Below, piece after piece: positions 1 through 30,811 of a DNA stretch of 64,000 nucleotides. A program made the translations under genes and the position numbers. Every line of letters begins with the position of its first letter. Position 1 is the first letter of the stretch. Location of the stretch: contig JAAOOA010000002.1 of assembly GCA_012861695.1 (NCBI GenBank), positions 21,106,303 to 21,170,302 on the forward strand, given 5' to 3'. Source of the stretch: Trematomus loennbergii. Lineage: Eukaryota; Chordata; Actinopteri; Perciformes; Nototheniidae. Under the pieces are notes generated by a model. That model worked only from the letters and a program-made list of their open reading frames with translations, did no database searches and was not told where the DNA came from.

Positions 1-1667
1 GTTGGTTCCTGCTACCTTTTTTTTAGGTGACAGAAGTGGGAACAAGTCAGTGAATGAAGCAGGAGGATGAATGAAAAGTACAGTGCAACATAATGACCAG
101 GTGGTGCCTATTCCTCTACGTCTATAGATCCAAAGCAAGACGCTGATGATGTGGGAACTTAATCTGACGTTTCCTGATCTTTTGTCAATCTGAAGTATTC
201 CATCAGGGTCTGGTTCTTTGTTAAAACGACCCCTGACAAACCACAATAGGATAGGTGCTATACTGTTAACGTGAAATGAATGGAGTGAAGTCCCCTTTTA
301 TAATCCACATGTCAAGTGTTCAAACTCATTCATGGTCAGGTTCACTGCCAGAGGCCATAGCTGACTGAGAAATACTCACATCAAACTGAGAGCATGTGAT
401 GAGTGCATTATTCATTTAAAGCTGCCCTATTGTTTTTTACTCTAATAAATATTGCTACTATGTATAACGTAAAGGTTAATTCTAGATAACTGGAACTTCT
501 TTCCTGTCTTATAAAAGAAATACAGTGAGAAATAGATGCACGTAATTGCTCACAGCGATGCATTTGGGTGAACAAAGCAGTTCCTCTTAAGTGAAATGAT
601 GTTCAGGGAGCTTCTTCTCACCGCGCTCTGACTTCATTCAACATGCAAAGTGCGGCCATCATGCAAATATGTTCAGGAGGAGCTACTGGAGTCTCACATC
701 AGTCGGTCTGCTCTAGTGTTATTCTGCTGCTGCTTTGTTTCTGTATTTATGTGTAGAAAAACTGAAGTGAATTCATTAATACCTGAAGAAGTGGTACTGT
801 AGAAGTGCTCATATCCATTGTTGAAGTTAAAAGATGAGCAAAATATGCAATGCACCATGAAAAGGCGCCTATGTGACTAATATTATATTATATATAACGA
901 CAATATTAATACCGATGCACCAGTGCATACTGTAAGTAGTATTTAACTTCTGTAGGCGGTTCAGGTGAAACGACATTTAATGACTTGTTATGGTTCAGTA
1001 ATTTAGTCCAGTTCCATTGAGTGATTAAGCCCCCACAAGAGTGTGATGAGATAAATCCAAGGGGGAAATTATTTATTGTTAATAATAGAAAAATATTATT
1101 TATATTAGTGTATGAGTTTAATTATTATTCCTTTTGTGAAATACTGACTAATTGTACTTAATAAGGCTTCAAACAGTAGAATGATCAGATGTCTCTAAGG
1201 GAAATTCAATTAATTATTTAATCTTTGGTGGAACTGCTTACGACTTCAAAACATCTGAATTATGTCTAGGAGCCGTAATGAACACCCTCAGAACCAATAA
1301 TTAATTTAGCACATAACCCTCTATGAAATGTCTTTTTGCACTGATGTAGCATATTAGATTTATTTTATGGGTTAGATGTTCGAGTAGTTGGATAGTGTTA
1401 CATTTGAATAGAATCATATTTTGTAAAGAAACACAAATTGTCATTCTATCACTGACACACAAAAAACATACAATCCTTATCTTATATTTTAAATCAGGCT
1501 CTATCTTTATATTATAAATAAGGATATTCATGGATAATGTACCATCATTGTATTGTGGGTGTTTCCTATCTTGTCCCATCCATCGCTGGCTTAATAAGTA
1601 GCATACAGACACTAGAGTGGGGTTGATCTTTTCATCTAACTTTAGGTAAGAAAGTAAATGTATGTAT

Positions 1668-1670
<3 letters not shown>
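1..1670. other. AT-rich non-coding sequence
   Basis: No exon, RNA gene or clear repeat is recognised. It may belong to an upstream intron of the Jagged-like gene or to its 5' flank. Confidence 0.5.
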
Positions 1671-1704
<34 letters not shown>

Positions 1705-1728
1705 ACACACACACACACACACAACACA

Positions 1729-1794
<66 letters not shown>

Positions 1795-1809
1795 CACACA
1801 CACACACAC
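1671..1809. repeat. (CA)n microsatellite
   Basis: An approximately 139-bp CA array whose interruptions are single missing bases (CC or AA steps). Confidence 0.98.
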
Positions 1810-2020
1810 GGCTGTAACCTGTGCATTCCTGCTGTGTGGGAGCCGAGGGGGAAGTTGGTGAAGGGAAACGAGAGGAGAGCAGAATAGTTGGAGCTTTCTT
1901 TTCTGCAGAGTCTCTCTTTCACTCTTTCTCCCCCTGTCGTTTGTGCTCCGCTCTCTTTTGTCCCCTAATTGACTCTCCTACGCAGCCTTGCATACCAGCG
2001 TGTACGTTGATACTGTTGTG

Positions 2021-2024
2021 CACA

Positions 2025-2112
<88 letters not shown>
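2021..2112. repeat. (CA)n microsatellite
   Basis: An approximately 92-bp CA array with one CC step near the start. Confidence 0.98.
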
Positions 2113-2115
<3 letters not shown>

Positions 2116-2912
2116 AACACCACATTTTGTGACACACCCAGATATAGATCAGGTATTCATCAGCCAACACACACACACAAAACACAAATTGGGTTAATTC
2201 CATCGGGAACGGGAGCTTGTGTTTTTTAGAGATAAGTTAATAACTCGGGGGTAAACGTCTCAAGGGACGCATGTTTTAATGATTTCATTTGTGTGTAAAT
2301 TGGATTGAGGGTATGGAGTCTCATTATTAGGAGAGAAAAAGGCAAATTAATCTTGATTTACATGATCACAGTGAAATTACAGTCTCTGGATGTCTTTGTG
2401 TGTCATTGAATGCAGATAGCACGTATACAATCGTTTAAATGGCTACACAGGTGTAATCACAGCAAATAGTCGACTTTCATTCTTCACCATCGATCTGTTT
2501 CTTTTCTTGTCATATCTTCTCACCCTCCATCTCCAACACACACCCTCTCACTCTCTCTCTGTCATTGTGAACGTTTTGTTCTCGGTGTCACTGCCCTCCC
2601 GTTGTGTTCAGCCACATCACGTCCCGGTGGATTTCACAAGGCAGGCAGAGATATGGTGTAGCTTTTTAAAAAATCCTCCCTATTCTCTCTGTGGTTTCTT
2701 GTGTTGCCCAAAGCTTGACAGGAGCAACCACAAACATTCTTTGAGTTGCTACATCGGGAAATATTTTCTGACCAGAGTCTTCAGTAATGATTTCAACCCT
2801 GTCCCATGATGCCTCCAGTCTGTCATTCCTGTCCACAGAGATACACATCGTCCTTACTTACAGTTTGTTTTACAATGTGTTATCATCCCATTGTAATCCT
2901 GTTTCTGCTTAC

Positions 2913-2943
2913 ATCTATCTATCTATCTATCTATCTATCCATA

Positions 2944-2983
<40 letters not shown>

Positions 2984-3009
2984 CGTCTATCTATCCGTCT
3001 ATCTATCCG

Positions 3010-3086
<77 letters not shown>

Positions 3087-3117
3087 GCATCTATCCATCT
3101 ATGCATCTATCTATCTA
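2913..3117. repeat. (CTAT)n microsatellite
   Basis: An approximately 205-bp tetranucleotide array with a few CCGT and CCAT variant units. Confidence 0.98.
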
Positions 3118-4469
3118 CTGTATGCATCTATCCATCCTGAAAAAACGAACATGTTGACTTTATATGTATCCATCTGTATCCATCTCTCTATCTACAACTG
3201 TATCTCAGTAGTCAAAAGTAATTACCATCTTCATACCATCTTCATAGATCCTCTAAATGTGAGATTCCTGTAATGTGTTTATCAGAAATCTGAGTGCTCA
3301 CACACACCGTTAACACACACTACTCCCAGACTATTTTCTCACTCGTAATGCGTCTCTCTGCAACTGCAGCCGTGGATGTGAAGCGTCCAGACAAGGTAAT
3401 TTCCTGCGGAAGTCGGAGAGGCGAAGGAAAGGAGGGGGGGTCGGTCTGGGCTAGGACGGGGGATGTGAGGGAGGGTAGAGGGGGGTAAAAAGAGTTGAGA
3501 TTAATGAGCAAAAGGGTAAAGTTGAAGGAGGAGAGACTGCGTATAGAAGAAGGAGGTGAGAGGGTTCACTGGATGCTCTCAGAGAGGGGCACAGGTGTTT
3601 TGGGTGGGGGTGAAGATGTAGACAGGGAGGTGTGTGTATCATAGCGTCTACTCACCCTGTTAATGTAGCAGCAGGAGGGGAGAGACGATGAAGGGGACAG
3701 GACGGAGATGGGGCAGGGCGACATGGAGGATGAGGCACGTCATGTCAAGAGGCCTCTGTTGTTCCACAGCGAATAGAGCGGCCACATAGTTTAGCTTAAC
3801 TCAATTAACCCTGCAGGAATGTGACTGTCTGACAGATAGAGGTGCAGACGCTGGTGGAGAGTAACTCATGGCCTTTTATCATTGAAAATTGGAAAGGGGC
3901 TATGTTGCCTAGTTTTTGTTTCTTCTTTACTTCGTTTCAGAGGCGAAATATGGTACCTTTAATGCATCCACATTTGTCTTTCAGCTGATAGCTAGTTTCA
4001 TTAATTGATTAATTCAACTAACTAGTGGTTCCCACCATTGGTTTGTGATCTTTTTACGCTTCCGATGTCCCTGAGTTCCAGTTCCACCAAAGAGTAAATT
4101 CATTTAAAAACCTTTTAAGGAAGTAATGGGCTATTTCCAAGGAAACGGAAACACATATGTTTTCCTATTGTGGAATGAAGGAAAAATCATAGTTAAGGTT
4201 AGTGGATCTTCATTGACATGTTTACAAAAATAACCATGCAGTCAAGGTCAGGGAAAAATCTGTTTCGTGTCTATATAAAACAAGACTAATGCTCTAGTCT
4301 AATATGTCAAATTATCCAACATTTCAGACATAAAAGATTAGAGAAGAGTAGCAAGACAAATTAGTTTTGTATACATTTCACGACTACATCTTTTGACTCT
4401 TTGCCGGTTGGGACTTTTTCAGCTAACTGTATTTACAGTTATTCCAACTATTTCCTACTCAATCTTTTT

Positions 4470-4622
4470 GCATCAGAATCTAATGACTAATAATACATGT
4501 GTTGTAAAGGATATTTTACTGAATGAGTGATTTTACTTTTGATACATTCTGTAGACAACATCTGCGGTTTATACCTTTGTACTTTTACTTATGTAAGATT
4601 TTGAATGCAGGTCAAACAATGG
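4470..4622 (-). mobile_element. Fragment of the same aagtaaaagta-type fish repeat
   Basis: The sequence gtacttttacttatgtaagattttgaatgcagg is the reverse complement of the left part of that repeat family. Its ends are indistinct. Confidence 0.45.
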
Positions 4623-4908
4623 AAGATTTTCACGTCTTGTATTCTTAACTAAAGAATCTGAGTATTGTTTTTTGACAGAGAGAATGAAAGAGAACTGGGA
4701 CATGATGAAGATGGTACTGGTGGTGGGTGCATGGAAAGTGAGTTATGGTGAAGATGGGAAGATAAAGGTGGCTTCTAATTATGTCCAGAATGAAAGAAAA
4801 ACACAAGAGATGACGAGAATGCAAGAACAGAGACATTTAATTACAGGGACGGGGTCACAGGAGCAGGGTGGGGTAGATGGCTGCACACCGGGGGTCTAAT
4901 TCCACATC

Positions 4909-5041
<133 letters not shown>

Positions 5042-8000
5042 CACCTGAGGGAAGAATTGGATCGTTTTTACAAAGACTTCACAAATTAGCCACCATTACG
5101 TCACGTCTCTCTTACTCTCTTGTGCAATTGCCCCTCCCTTATCTGAGAAATATTTTAGTTGTTCTTTGTTATTGTAAGCACCCAATCAATCAATAACACT
5201 ATAATGTGGCTATAACTATGACTTAGTGTCATGTTTGACACTAAGCTTCTTTAATTATGAAATGGAAAGCCCTAAGTGTCCATTTTATTTAATTCTTTAG
5301 TAGTGGATATAAACCTTATGAAACCTTGTCAGCTGTTTTCAGTATTCTTTACACACATAACATGAACCTGACAACACACACAATCCCTATCTACTGTATG
5401 AGCTTTGCCGCTGGAATAGTATTGGCATTGTTACTGTGGTTACGTCCACTATAATTTGCAGTGCAGGTGAGGTGTCAGCCGGCCAATCAGGCGCAGGCAA
5501 AGCTGCTTCCATGACAACCGCTTGCATGTTTGTGTGTGTCTCTGTAGCTCTCTTTTGTGTTTGTAAATGTGCGACTCTGTAATTACTTCAGCTTTCTGAC
5601 GCAAAGGGTGAGACTTGGCAGGTTTATGGAACAGCTTACGGCCAGCTGCAGATTATGAATAATAAAAGTTGTGTGAAACATTTGCCGTTGATTACATTTT
5701 CCTCATCATCTACTCAGCGAATGTTTAATAGTTTTAAGTCACTTGCATGTTGATGTTTGTGTGTGCATGTGTGCGCATACACACTTTTTATATTGCTGTC
5801 TGACTGACCTTGATGTTTATTAGCATACAGGCTTAAGTGCATTTGTTTAATTACTTAATGCAGGATTGACTTAATTCTTATGAATTTGGACCTACAAGAC
5901 GAGCAAAGTGTGAGGATTATTATTTGTTCTACTTAATTGAATAGTGGCCATTGTAGAAATGGTAGAGAAAGAAAGTCATGCAACAAAGGCAACGAAACTG
6001 ATGTTGTAATATGGCATGTGTTATAAACGCTTGTATATCAAGGTGTTCTTTGTGTGGCTTTTGGATTTGGCTAGTAGTGCATTGAGTTAAATAATTAAAA
6101 TGTTTCTATTTAACTTCCAAACAGTTGGTAAAAAATGGGAGATACTGATTATTTTTCCCCGTCCCACCAGTTCGTTTTTCAAATGAACTAAAACATAATT
6201 TATTGACAGCATCTCCCACCCTCAGCTAATCATTGCTCAGGACGTTCATAGATATACTCTCATTATCATATATCCATTAGGAAAATTGGAAAAGTGTGGA
6301 AATGTTGCATGATTGAAATAAAGAGATGAATAAATTATTAGATATGTGAAAAGAAAAAACAGTAACGGTAACATAAAAAGAGAATGAGCTATAGTGTAAG
6401 ATATGAGAAGATCATCCCCAATCACTTGATTAAATCACTTGATAATTAATGAATACATTTCCTTTTTATGACATTATTTCTAATCATTTCCGTGTTTTTC
6501 TAAAAACCTATGTTGTTTGGTACTAATTAAAGAAAGAAACAGACATCTGGTGTATTGCCAGTTAATTAATTTCAGTTAATTATTTGCACCGCAGCTCAGC
6601 TGAACATGCATGCAAACAATTTAACAATGAATGATGAATAAGAATTTGTTTTTATAGTTGGTAAAGACCAAAGCCTGGGGTAAAATAGAGTTAACTAAGG
6701 TTTCTTCAGGTGGTAACAAACACAACTGCAAATAAATTGTAATGCTGCTCCTTAACTACTGGATGTGTAAATAAGCACTTTCTGCTAACAAATCAACATA
6801 TAATCCACAAAGTATCTCAATGTCGTGTTCACAAATAGTTTCTGCTGCCGTCAAGCGGCAACACAATCAGTTATTTAAGCTTTTGGAGTTAAATCCTTCC
6901 TTAAAACAACAGCTAATCATAAATGACTGAATGAAAACCCTGGTGGTGTATTTCCTTCCTAGAAACAGGAACATTACAGACCATAAAATAAAGTGCTACC
7001 AGTCATTACTGCTATATATGGTTGTGAAATGATTAAAGGACTGAATCCTGTTGTCTAAAATGATAAATGACACATTTGATCAACTTCAATCTCCATTGTA
7101 GTTAGTAGACTAATATTTTCAGGGCTAAAACAAGCGTTGTATGTGGAAAAATAAAGATTAGCAATCTGTCTGATAATATTGGATGCCTCTTTGTGTCTGT
7201 ATGCGTGTGCATGGTTGTGTGTGTGTTAGTGTGTATTCATTAGTGTGTGAGTACTGAGGGGAAATTCCTCTCTCAGGGCTGGGAGTTCTTCCTGTCGTAG
7301 AGCTGTGTTTTTACAGCCTGGCTTTGTCGGGATATCCTACCCTGCCCATGTCTGAGAGAGGGAGAGATGGATGGAGGGAGGAGGGATGGCAAGGGGGAGA
7401 GAGAGGGGCACCAATATGGGGGGGGGGGGGAGAGTAAGGGGTCAGGCTGAGAGACTGGAGGAGCGACAGAGAACAAGGTGGATTTTTTAAAAACCTTCAT
7501 TAAATAGAATTTAACATACCATCACAAACGTCTGCGCAGTGGTTTGAATTAGCTGCTGTAATCCTGAGACTCAGCGCTGTTAGACTGATGTGAGGCTGCA
7601 GGCGAGGGGACGGGCGAGACGTCCAGACAGCCTGAAGACAGGGAGGATAATCATCAGGGCTATATGCTCCTGTTTTTATGTTTGATTTCTTGTTTTTTGG
7701 GAAATCCCTCTTCTCCCGGCCATGCCAGGCTCAGATCTGCATGTCATCTATCAGAATGAGATCTGACTGAAAATGTTATTGTTTCTGAAAAGGAGTGGAA
7801 ACAGTTTATATAGAGAGAAAAAGAAATAGACAAGAAGTGCATGGCTTGGATGTTGAGAAATCAAATGTACATTCAATATATACTTTCACATATCAGCTAC
7901 AGTCGGGTGCTAGCTGATAACTGTTAACCTGTTTGAGAAATTTGTATCTGTTATTTGAGTACAAATTCATATTTGGACAGTTAAAACAACAACAGTAGGT

Positions 8001-8055
8001 CATGAAAACACGTTGATGTGTCACACATTGTATTTAAACAGGAAGTATGCTAGAC

Positions 8056-9001
8056 CAGTGGTTCTCAACTGGTCAGGCCTCGGGACCCACTTTTACTTGG
8101 TCAATACATCGTGACCCAACATTTTGAAGCACTCAAATCTATTCAACAAAAAATCGTGCTGTAATATATACGCTTTTCAGAATACAATATTAATAAAAGT
8201 GAAGTACAGTGCATATATCCCTTCACAGAACTAAAGTATGCTTTTAAAAAAGGTTTAATGAGATAATGGAATCAAAGCTGAACTATATAAAAAGGCACAC
8301 ATGCTGAAAACCCAACCCCAGCAGGGGGGTCTGGGGGATTCTCCCCCAGGAGATTTTTAGAAATACTAACATAAACTACGCATTCTGGTACACTCTGAGA
8401 AGAAAATAAATAAATCTATTACTACCCGACATATTAATAATATTTTATGCCATTGTTTGTTTTTCACTTAGTTCTGACAGCTTGCTGAGAGAAGAGTAAA
8501 GAGGAGATTCTGTGTGACTTACTTTAAATTGTGGGTAAGGGTAGATAGCTCCCATTGTTCTGTGACCTGTCAATCATCAAACCGGGGGTCATATTTCATT
8601 ATGTGTTCATTTTTATCTGAAGTTGTACCCATGGATGTATAAAGAATAGTTCTACCTCAGTTATTCTCCGTGGGGACTTCCGGCAACAATCTTGATTCTG
8701 ATTGGCCAGAAGACTCGAAAAAACATCAGCAGAGATGTTTTATTGAGAAGATGATCACTACGTGACAGAAGTTTTCAAAACCATTTATGGTCTCCGGTAC
8801 TTCCAGTCCAACGCCTACTGCATGCACAGCGTTAGAAAATCGGTCCTTCAAAATAAAAGTTTGCATTTTTTCCCAAAAAAAAAAAAAAAAATTCCAATTT
8901 TTTTTTTTCAACTTTTTTTTCTTCACTCACACATCCGCGACCCACTTGAAACGGGTCCGCGACCCACTTTTGGGTCGCGACCCACCAGTTGAGAACCATT
9001 G
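8056..9001. mobile_element. Non-autonomous hAT (Charlie-like) DNA transposon
   Basis: The 946-bp element begins cagtggttctcaactgg and ends with the inverted copy ccagttgagaaccattg. It is flanked on both sides by the 8-bp duplication tgctagac (8048-8055 and 9002-9009). CAGTGGTTCTCAA termini and 8-bp duplications are typical of hAT/Charlie elements. Subterminal GGGTCGCGACCC motifs are visible. No transposase remains. Confidence 0.9.
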
Positions 9002-9146
9002 TGCTAGACTATTTATTTCCCCATTGTAGGAAATAATCTGTCTCCTAAAAGCACCAGAGTTGAATCCAATGTCCTTTTTTGACTCTTCCTAGTGAGTTAA
9101 AAGGATTTGCAACACTTTTCCACAGCAGACGTGTTGATTTGTCAAA

Positions 9147-9237
9147 CACAGGTGTAACTAATGAACTCATTATGCATGCTGCACTGCATTAATAGCTGGA
9201 GCAGAGCACATCGTTAATGTTATTAGTTACACCTGTG
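9147..9237. repeat. Inverted repeat, possible foldback MITE
   Basis: The 16-bp arm cacaggtgtaactaat (9147-9162) recurs exactly inverted at 9222-9237, separated by 59 bases. It begins about 140 bases from the hAT element at 8056-9001. Confidence 0.75.
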
Positions 9238-12200
9238 CTTTTCCTGCTAATACAATTCAACATGTTTTTTCAAAGTGATCTATAAATCTAATTCATTCGG
9301 GAACAACAAAGAAACAGGAGTGCTTTCCGACAGAAGGCTATCATGATTCAGGGGGGTAAGATTTATTCAGAGTAGAAGGACATTGGACTTGAAAAAGGGT
9401 GATGGTGATCACATGCCAGGCATTTCACTCAGCTGGCAGTATAGAGCAGAGCTTTGTGTCTTTTCTGTAAAAAAAAATGTTCATTGGACAACAGGAACTA
9501 ATTATACAAATATTTTTAAATACATATTCTCACTTGTTCATAAAAAGGCAGTCAGTTACACATTAAGGGAAGACAAACATTCAGCATTGGGAAACAATTT
9601 CAGATGATGTCAGAATTTAGAGTCCATTTTACATCTTGTCTTTTCATTACATTTTTAAGTTTATTCCAATTTTCTGGGAACGTCAACTTCACTCATAACA
9701 ATGATATTAATGTAAATTAGTTAACATTTATCAGGCACAATCAAGTATGCTCTGACCTTTTTGTTTGTGGCATTGGTGATTAACCAAACTTAAATGTTTA
9801 AAGGTATCTCTTTTAATTTGACAACAGCAAGTCACAATTCTTACTTGTGCTAGCTCTACATTTCACACTCACTCCACACATACAGTACACACTTTCCCGT
9901 AATGTAATTTCCCTGCTGTCATTCTGGCCATTATCTCCACAAAATGCACACCAACATTGAGATGTTGTTTGAACCAAAGAGGAACAAATATCACTTGGTC
10001 GTGGACTGTGATCTTATCAGCTTGGTGATGTTTGCAGTCCGATTTTCCTCTCCCTTGACTTTGCCTTTGTCTGGCCTCTAATGGCCGCAGGTCTCCCTGA
10101 CCTCACACACTCTGTGGTCGCAAAACAAATAGCTATGGTGTCCATGTGAGTGTGTTTTGGAAAGATTGTCAGGAAGAGTTTATTGCGGGTAATGTTCTTA
10201 ATCTTTTTACACACATATTCTGAGTCTTATCAGTGGTTGTTGTTGTGATTTTAACTTGGTAACCATGTCATACAGGATGCTCAGCCATGGCAACAGGGCT
10301 TACCGTAGATACACCCTTCCTGTATCGATGATATGTCATACCTTACCTGGCAATGTGCACTGAATAAGAGCGAGAAAAAGAAAAGCAAAAGGCTCTAGAC
10401 TTCCCACAGGTCTTAACCTGCAAAGTGTTGGCAGAGGGTCAGAGAGAGAGGCAAACGGTGGATGGAAGGAAGGGTGAGGGAGTGAAGAGGGAGGGCGATC
10501 AGAAAGATGATAAGGCTAAGAGGTCTGTGAGCAGGCAAACAGTGAGGAAATGCTGAGTTTGCATTTTGTAGTAGTGGACAGTTTATCATAGCCAGTCTGA
10601 TGCCAACAATCGCTCAAACTCAAGCAGCGTTATTGAAGGTTTGAAAATAAATTAAAAAACAAATCTGAAGGTTGGTGAGTTAAAAAGAACCGAGCTCACT
10701 AGACTCCGGATTCTCATATTTGTGGCATAGTTGGAAAATCTAAGCGGCAGGCTTTATCGGAGTACTTTCTAAAGATTAGACCGGTGTATGTTTACCCTGT
10801 ACAAAAAAGGTATTGCCTATTTAGATTTAGTGTCTCAACATTTCTCATTGTTAATAATATTCTTGAGTCGTTAAGAGAGCAAAGATTAGAGTAGAGTCTG
10901 AAAAATGTATACAAATGAAAGTCCTTTTACTTCTGGTACAACATTAAACCTCTGATTGTGATCTAATGTGATTATAATCGACTGCAAGATCTCGCAGGGT
11001 AATGATGTAAACCTTGAATACTAAACATTACTCCAGGAGAGAATTTAGGCAGAATATTAATGTCTGCAGTGCATTTGTGTGCTACCTGCTATCAGCCGAC
11101 CGTAATGAACTGCCTGCTGCCAGCACGTCTCATTATATCCACTACTTCTCTCTATGTGGGGGTGGGTGTTCTTCCACCGCCCCCGCTTTTCTTATCTTAT
11201 CACCTCTGTTTGTATCTCATCATCTTTTTGTTTCCCCTACCTCTGATCTCTCTGTTCTCCATCACATATCTGAAAATCTGACAAACTCCAGGAGTCCCAC
11301 AAATCATTATTCCACTGCAGCTTCCATGGCTTCACTTCTCCTCTTTCTTTGCCCTGTTTCTTTACATACTCCCTACATAATTAACCTTTTGTTGCCCTTT
11401 TCTCGGTTCTTTCACTCCTCCTGTCCTCACCGCTTCATCTGTTATAGGACAGATATACTGGATGAACCTCCACTTTGAACAAATCCCTGACTCAGTGTTT
11501 TCTACACCACCAATTTTCTCTTCTCTAGCATTCACACCTTTGCTTCACCCCTTCATTTTCACTTTCCCTCTTGGCGTGGCGCCACTTTTCTCGCCTCGAG
11601 CTACAGTAAGCGTTGCTGCTGACCTCCGTAACCTCCCTCCAAATCTCTCACTCTCCTCCTGTGCCCAACACCTGTGTCCTACAGCATCTGTCTCTTCATC
11701 CTCCTCTTCTCCCACTCATCCTCCCTCTGGCAGTATACTCTCTCCAGCAAAGACGTGACCACACATCCATGCAGCCCTTTAGGAGAAACCTTACCCACAA
11801 TGGTAGCGATTTGCATGGCAGGCGCTGGTACGTTTCACAGGAGGAAGGGATGCATTGAGAGAAAAGGAGTTGTAGGGGAAAGTGTTGCTCTGAATGATTA
11901 ATTTATGGTCTATATACGATGAATTTATGTATCAAAAAAGAGACAGGCAGAAGAAAAAAAGAACAGCTGTCCTCTATTATCTCTCCAGAGTGTGATATCT
12001 CTGTTAGCCCAAAGTCATCATTTGAAGATGTCCAGCTAATGCCCGAGTCCTCTGCTTGTGTGCTGCAGGATGAATTGATATGCAGACTTTATCGTTAAGG
12101 CTATGCATTTTAATACAATATCTAGATTGAATCACACAGGCTGTTACTGCTACTGGCAATACCCTTAATCCGGGTTAACCTGCATGCAGAGTAAAAAAAA

Positions 12201-13209
12201 CAAAGCTGCTCCAGGAGTGTGTTCATTACATTGAACAGGAGTATCTGGACGTCCTCTCTCACCACATTGATGTAACGGTTCATTTCTCTCCGCACGGCTG
12301 CAGGTCGAGGTTTTCTTGAATCAGCACACAGCACAGCCTCGGCTTGATCGGGCAGTGAATCACTTCTCTTTTTTTTCAGGGCTTAGGGCAACGATCGAAA
12401 CACACTAAAACTTGAAAACACATTGATGGAAATAAACTAGGCTCATTTACTGCAGTACAAGTAGTACAAGTACGTCAAAAGAGTAAGCTTACATTTACAG
12501 TAAGCTTACACTGCATTTATTTTGCTGCATACGTTACAACTAACTTTTAAATAATACAATTTTATGTATATGATCATGTTTTTAAATATGATTCATTTGT
12601 AGAGAGGAAACGAGGCAATGGTAGCTGTATACAATTAAGTAATTTCCCCTTGTTGGATTAATAAAGGAATGCTTTCTTCCTGTACCTCGATAACTGCTGC
12701 TCACACGTTAATGTATCAGTAAATATTCAGGTATATGAATAGTATAACACTCCCTGTGCAGTTTTATGATAATGACTATTTTATAGCCTACATTTCTACT
12801 TTCGATTAAGTAAAATATCTCCACATTGCCTCCAACAATGATTTTCAATGCTTTATTTGAATACACCTATTGCATTATGTATAAAGGAGATAATGCATTA
12901 TGCATTCAAGATTCAATTAGTTACAGAGGTCATGTTGTGACACTTAAAAGTGAAGAAACTCTGCATAAGCTTTCCATTTGTAACCCACTTACATGAATGA
13001 ATATAAATATCATTAATTTGCATTTATATCCTATCACACTGTTATTTCAAACTATGGACTGTTTGTCCAGTTAATCAGAAAGAGCCTTATTTATGAACAG
13101 GTAGAAACACAGCTCATCTCTATGGCCTTCATCAACAAGAAACAGCTAAATTGATTTGTGTTGTTTTATGTGATACAATACTGATGATCTCTCTGTGTTT
13201 TCTTTACAG
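9238..13209. other. Non-coding sequence upstream of the first visible Jagged-like exon
   Basis: No Jagged signal-peptide or main MNNL exon (FKVCLKEYQ-type sequence) is found. A pair of GTAAGCTTAC palindromes lies at 12483-12509. Confidence 0.45.
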
Positions 13210-29913
<16,704 letters not shown>

Positions 29914-30790
29914 CCTTTGAACTTCTGGGCCTCTGAAGAGCCTTTTTATTTTATTTTGCGTTCTTCGCAGTCTCTCGCGCACAGGATCCTGTTTCTAGAT
30001 TCCTGCACTGTGTCTCTGCTGCAGCCCTGAAAATGCGGTGACCCTATGACCTTTATGTGATACACCTGGCTGCTAAGTAGGAGGGTCCGTAAATCTTATT
30101 GTGATGTCGTCTCTGACTTTATTTACTATGAGAAGCAGCAGCATGTTTGACTGAAACACTCATCACACTCTTGATTTAATCTGGAGTTTTTAAGACTTGC
30201 CTCGCAGTGCCTGAGATGCTGTAAAGAGGAAAGAGGAAGCACCTCGGAGCCTCTCCCCTGTCTCCGTCTGATCGGTGTCCAGAAACACCTTTCTGTTTCA
30301 GACTTCACAGACAGACAGAGAGATCAATGAATGGATGCTTATTTAACACTCAGTGTATGTTTCTGTGTCTGGTTGTGTGTAAGTGTGTGTGAGAGAATTT
30401 TTATTATGAGTGTGTGTGGCGGGGTAAAAAAAAAGGACAGTTTACTTCAAGAAAAGAAAACAAAGTTGATATACTTGTCAAAGAGGATGCATACTCCTGC
30501 TCCAAGGGCTTTAAGGGCCTTTTTTTAAACTGTTTTAAAACTATACACTGTTGCCTGTATTGTCTCTGTAATGCTACAGTTTGTCAAAAATGTATGATTT
30601 TTTTTTCATACTTGTGTGTAAAATAGCTTTTTTGTACATGGATATATTGTACATATTGCCCTTTTTGTACTGTGGTTTGGTCTGAAAGTATCACTGTATT
30701 GCTTTGCTCTGTTTGTCCCATTTCGCTTTCCATTTGGAGCAACCAGCACATGTGGATTGTAATAAAAGTGCATTTACCAACTCTATTTTT
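29914..30790 (+). terminator. 3' UTR and polyadenylation signal of the Jagged-like gene
   Basis: Non-coding sequence follows the TGA at 29911-29913. It is rich in T-runs and TGT motifs. A consensus AATAAA stands at 30761-30766, so cleavage is expected about 15-25 bases later. Confidence 0.7.
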
Positions 30791-30811
30791 AATCATTAAT
30801 CACTACCATTA

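Noticed and set aside
1632..2203. Long open frames rich in Thr-His or Cys-Val repeats
   Set aside because: They are translations of CA/GT microsatellites. The same applies at 4841-5196, 16313-16531, 25990-26316, 32527-33001 and 63380-63654.
2787..3273. Open frames of repeated SIYL units
   Set aside because: They are translation of the CTAT microsatellite.
3367..3397. Possible 5' exon of the Jagged-like gene after an actgcag acceptor
   Set aside because: The short translation (VDVKRPDK) has no similarity to a Jagged signal peptide or MNNL domain, and the phase cannot be tied to 13210.
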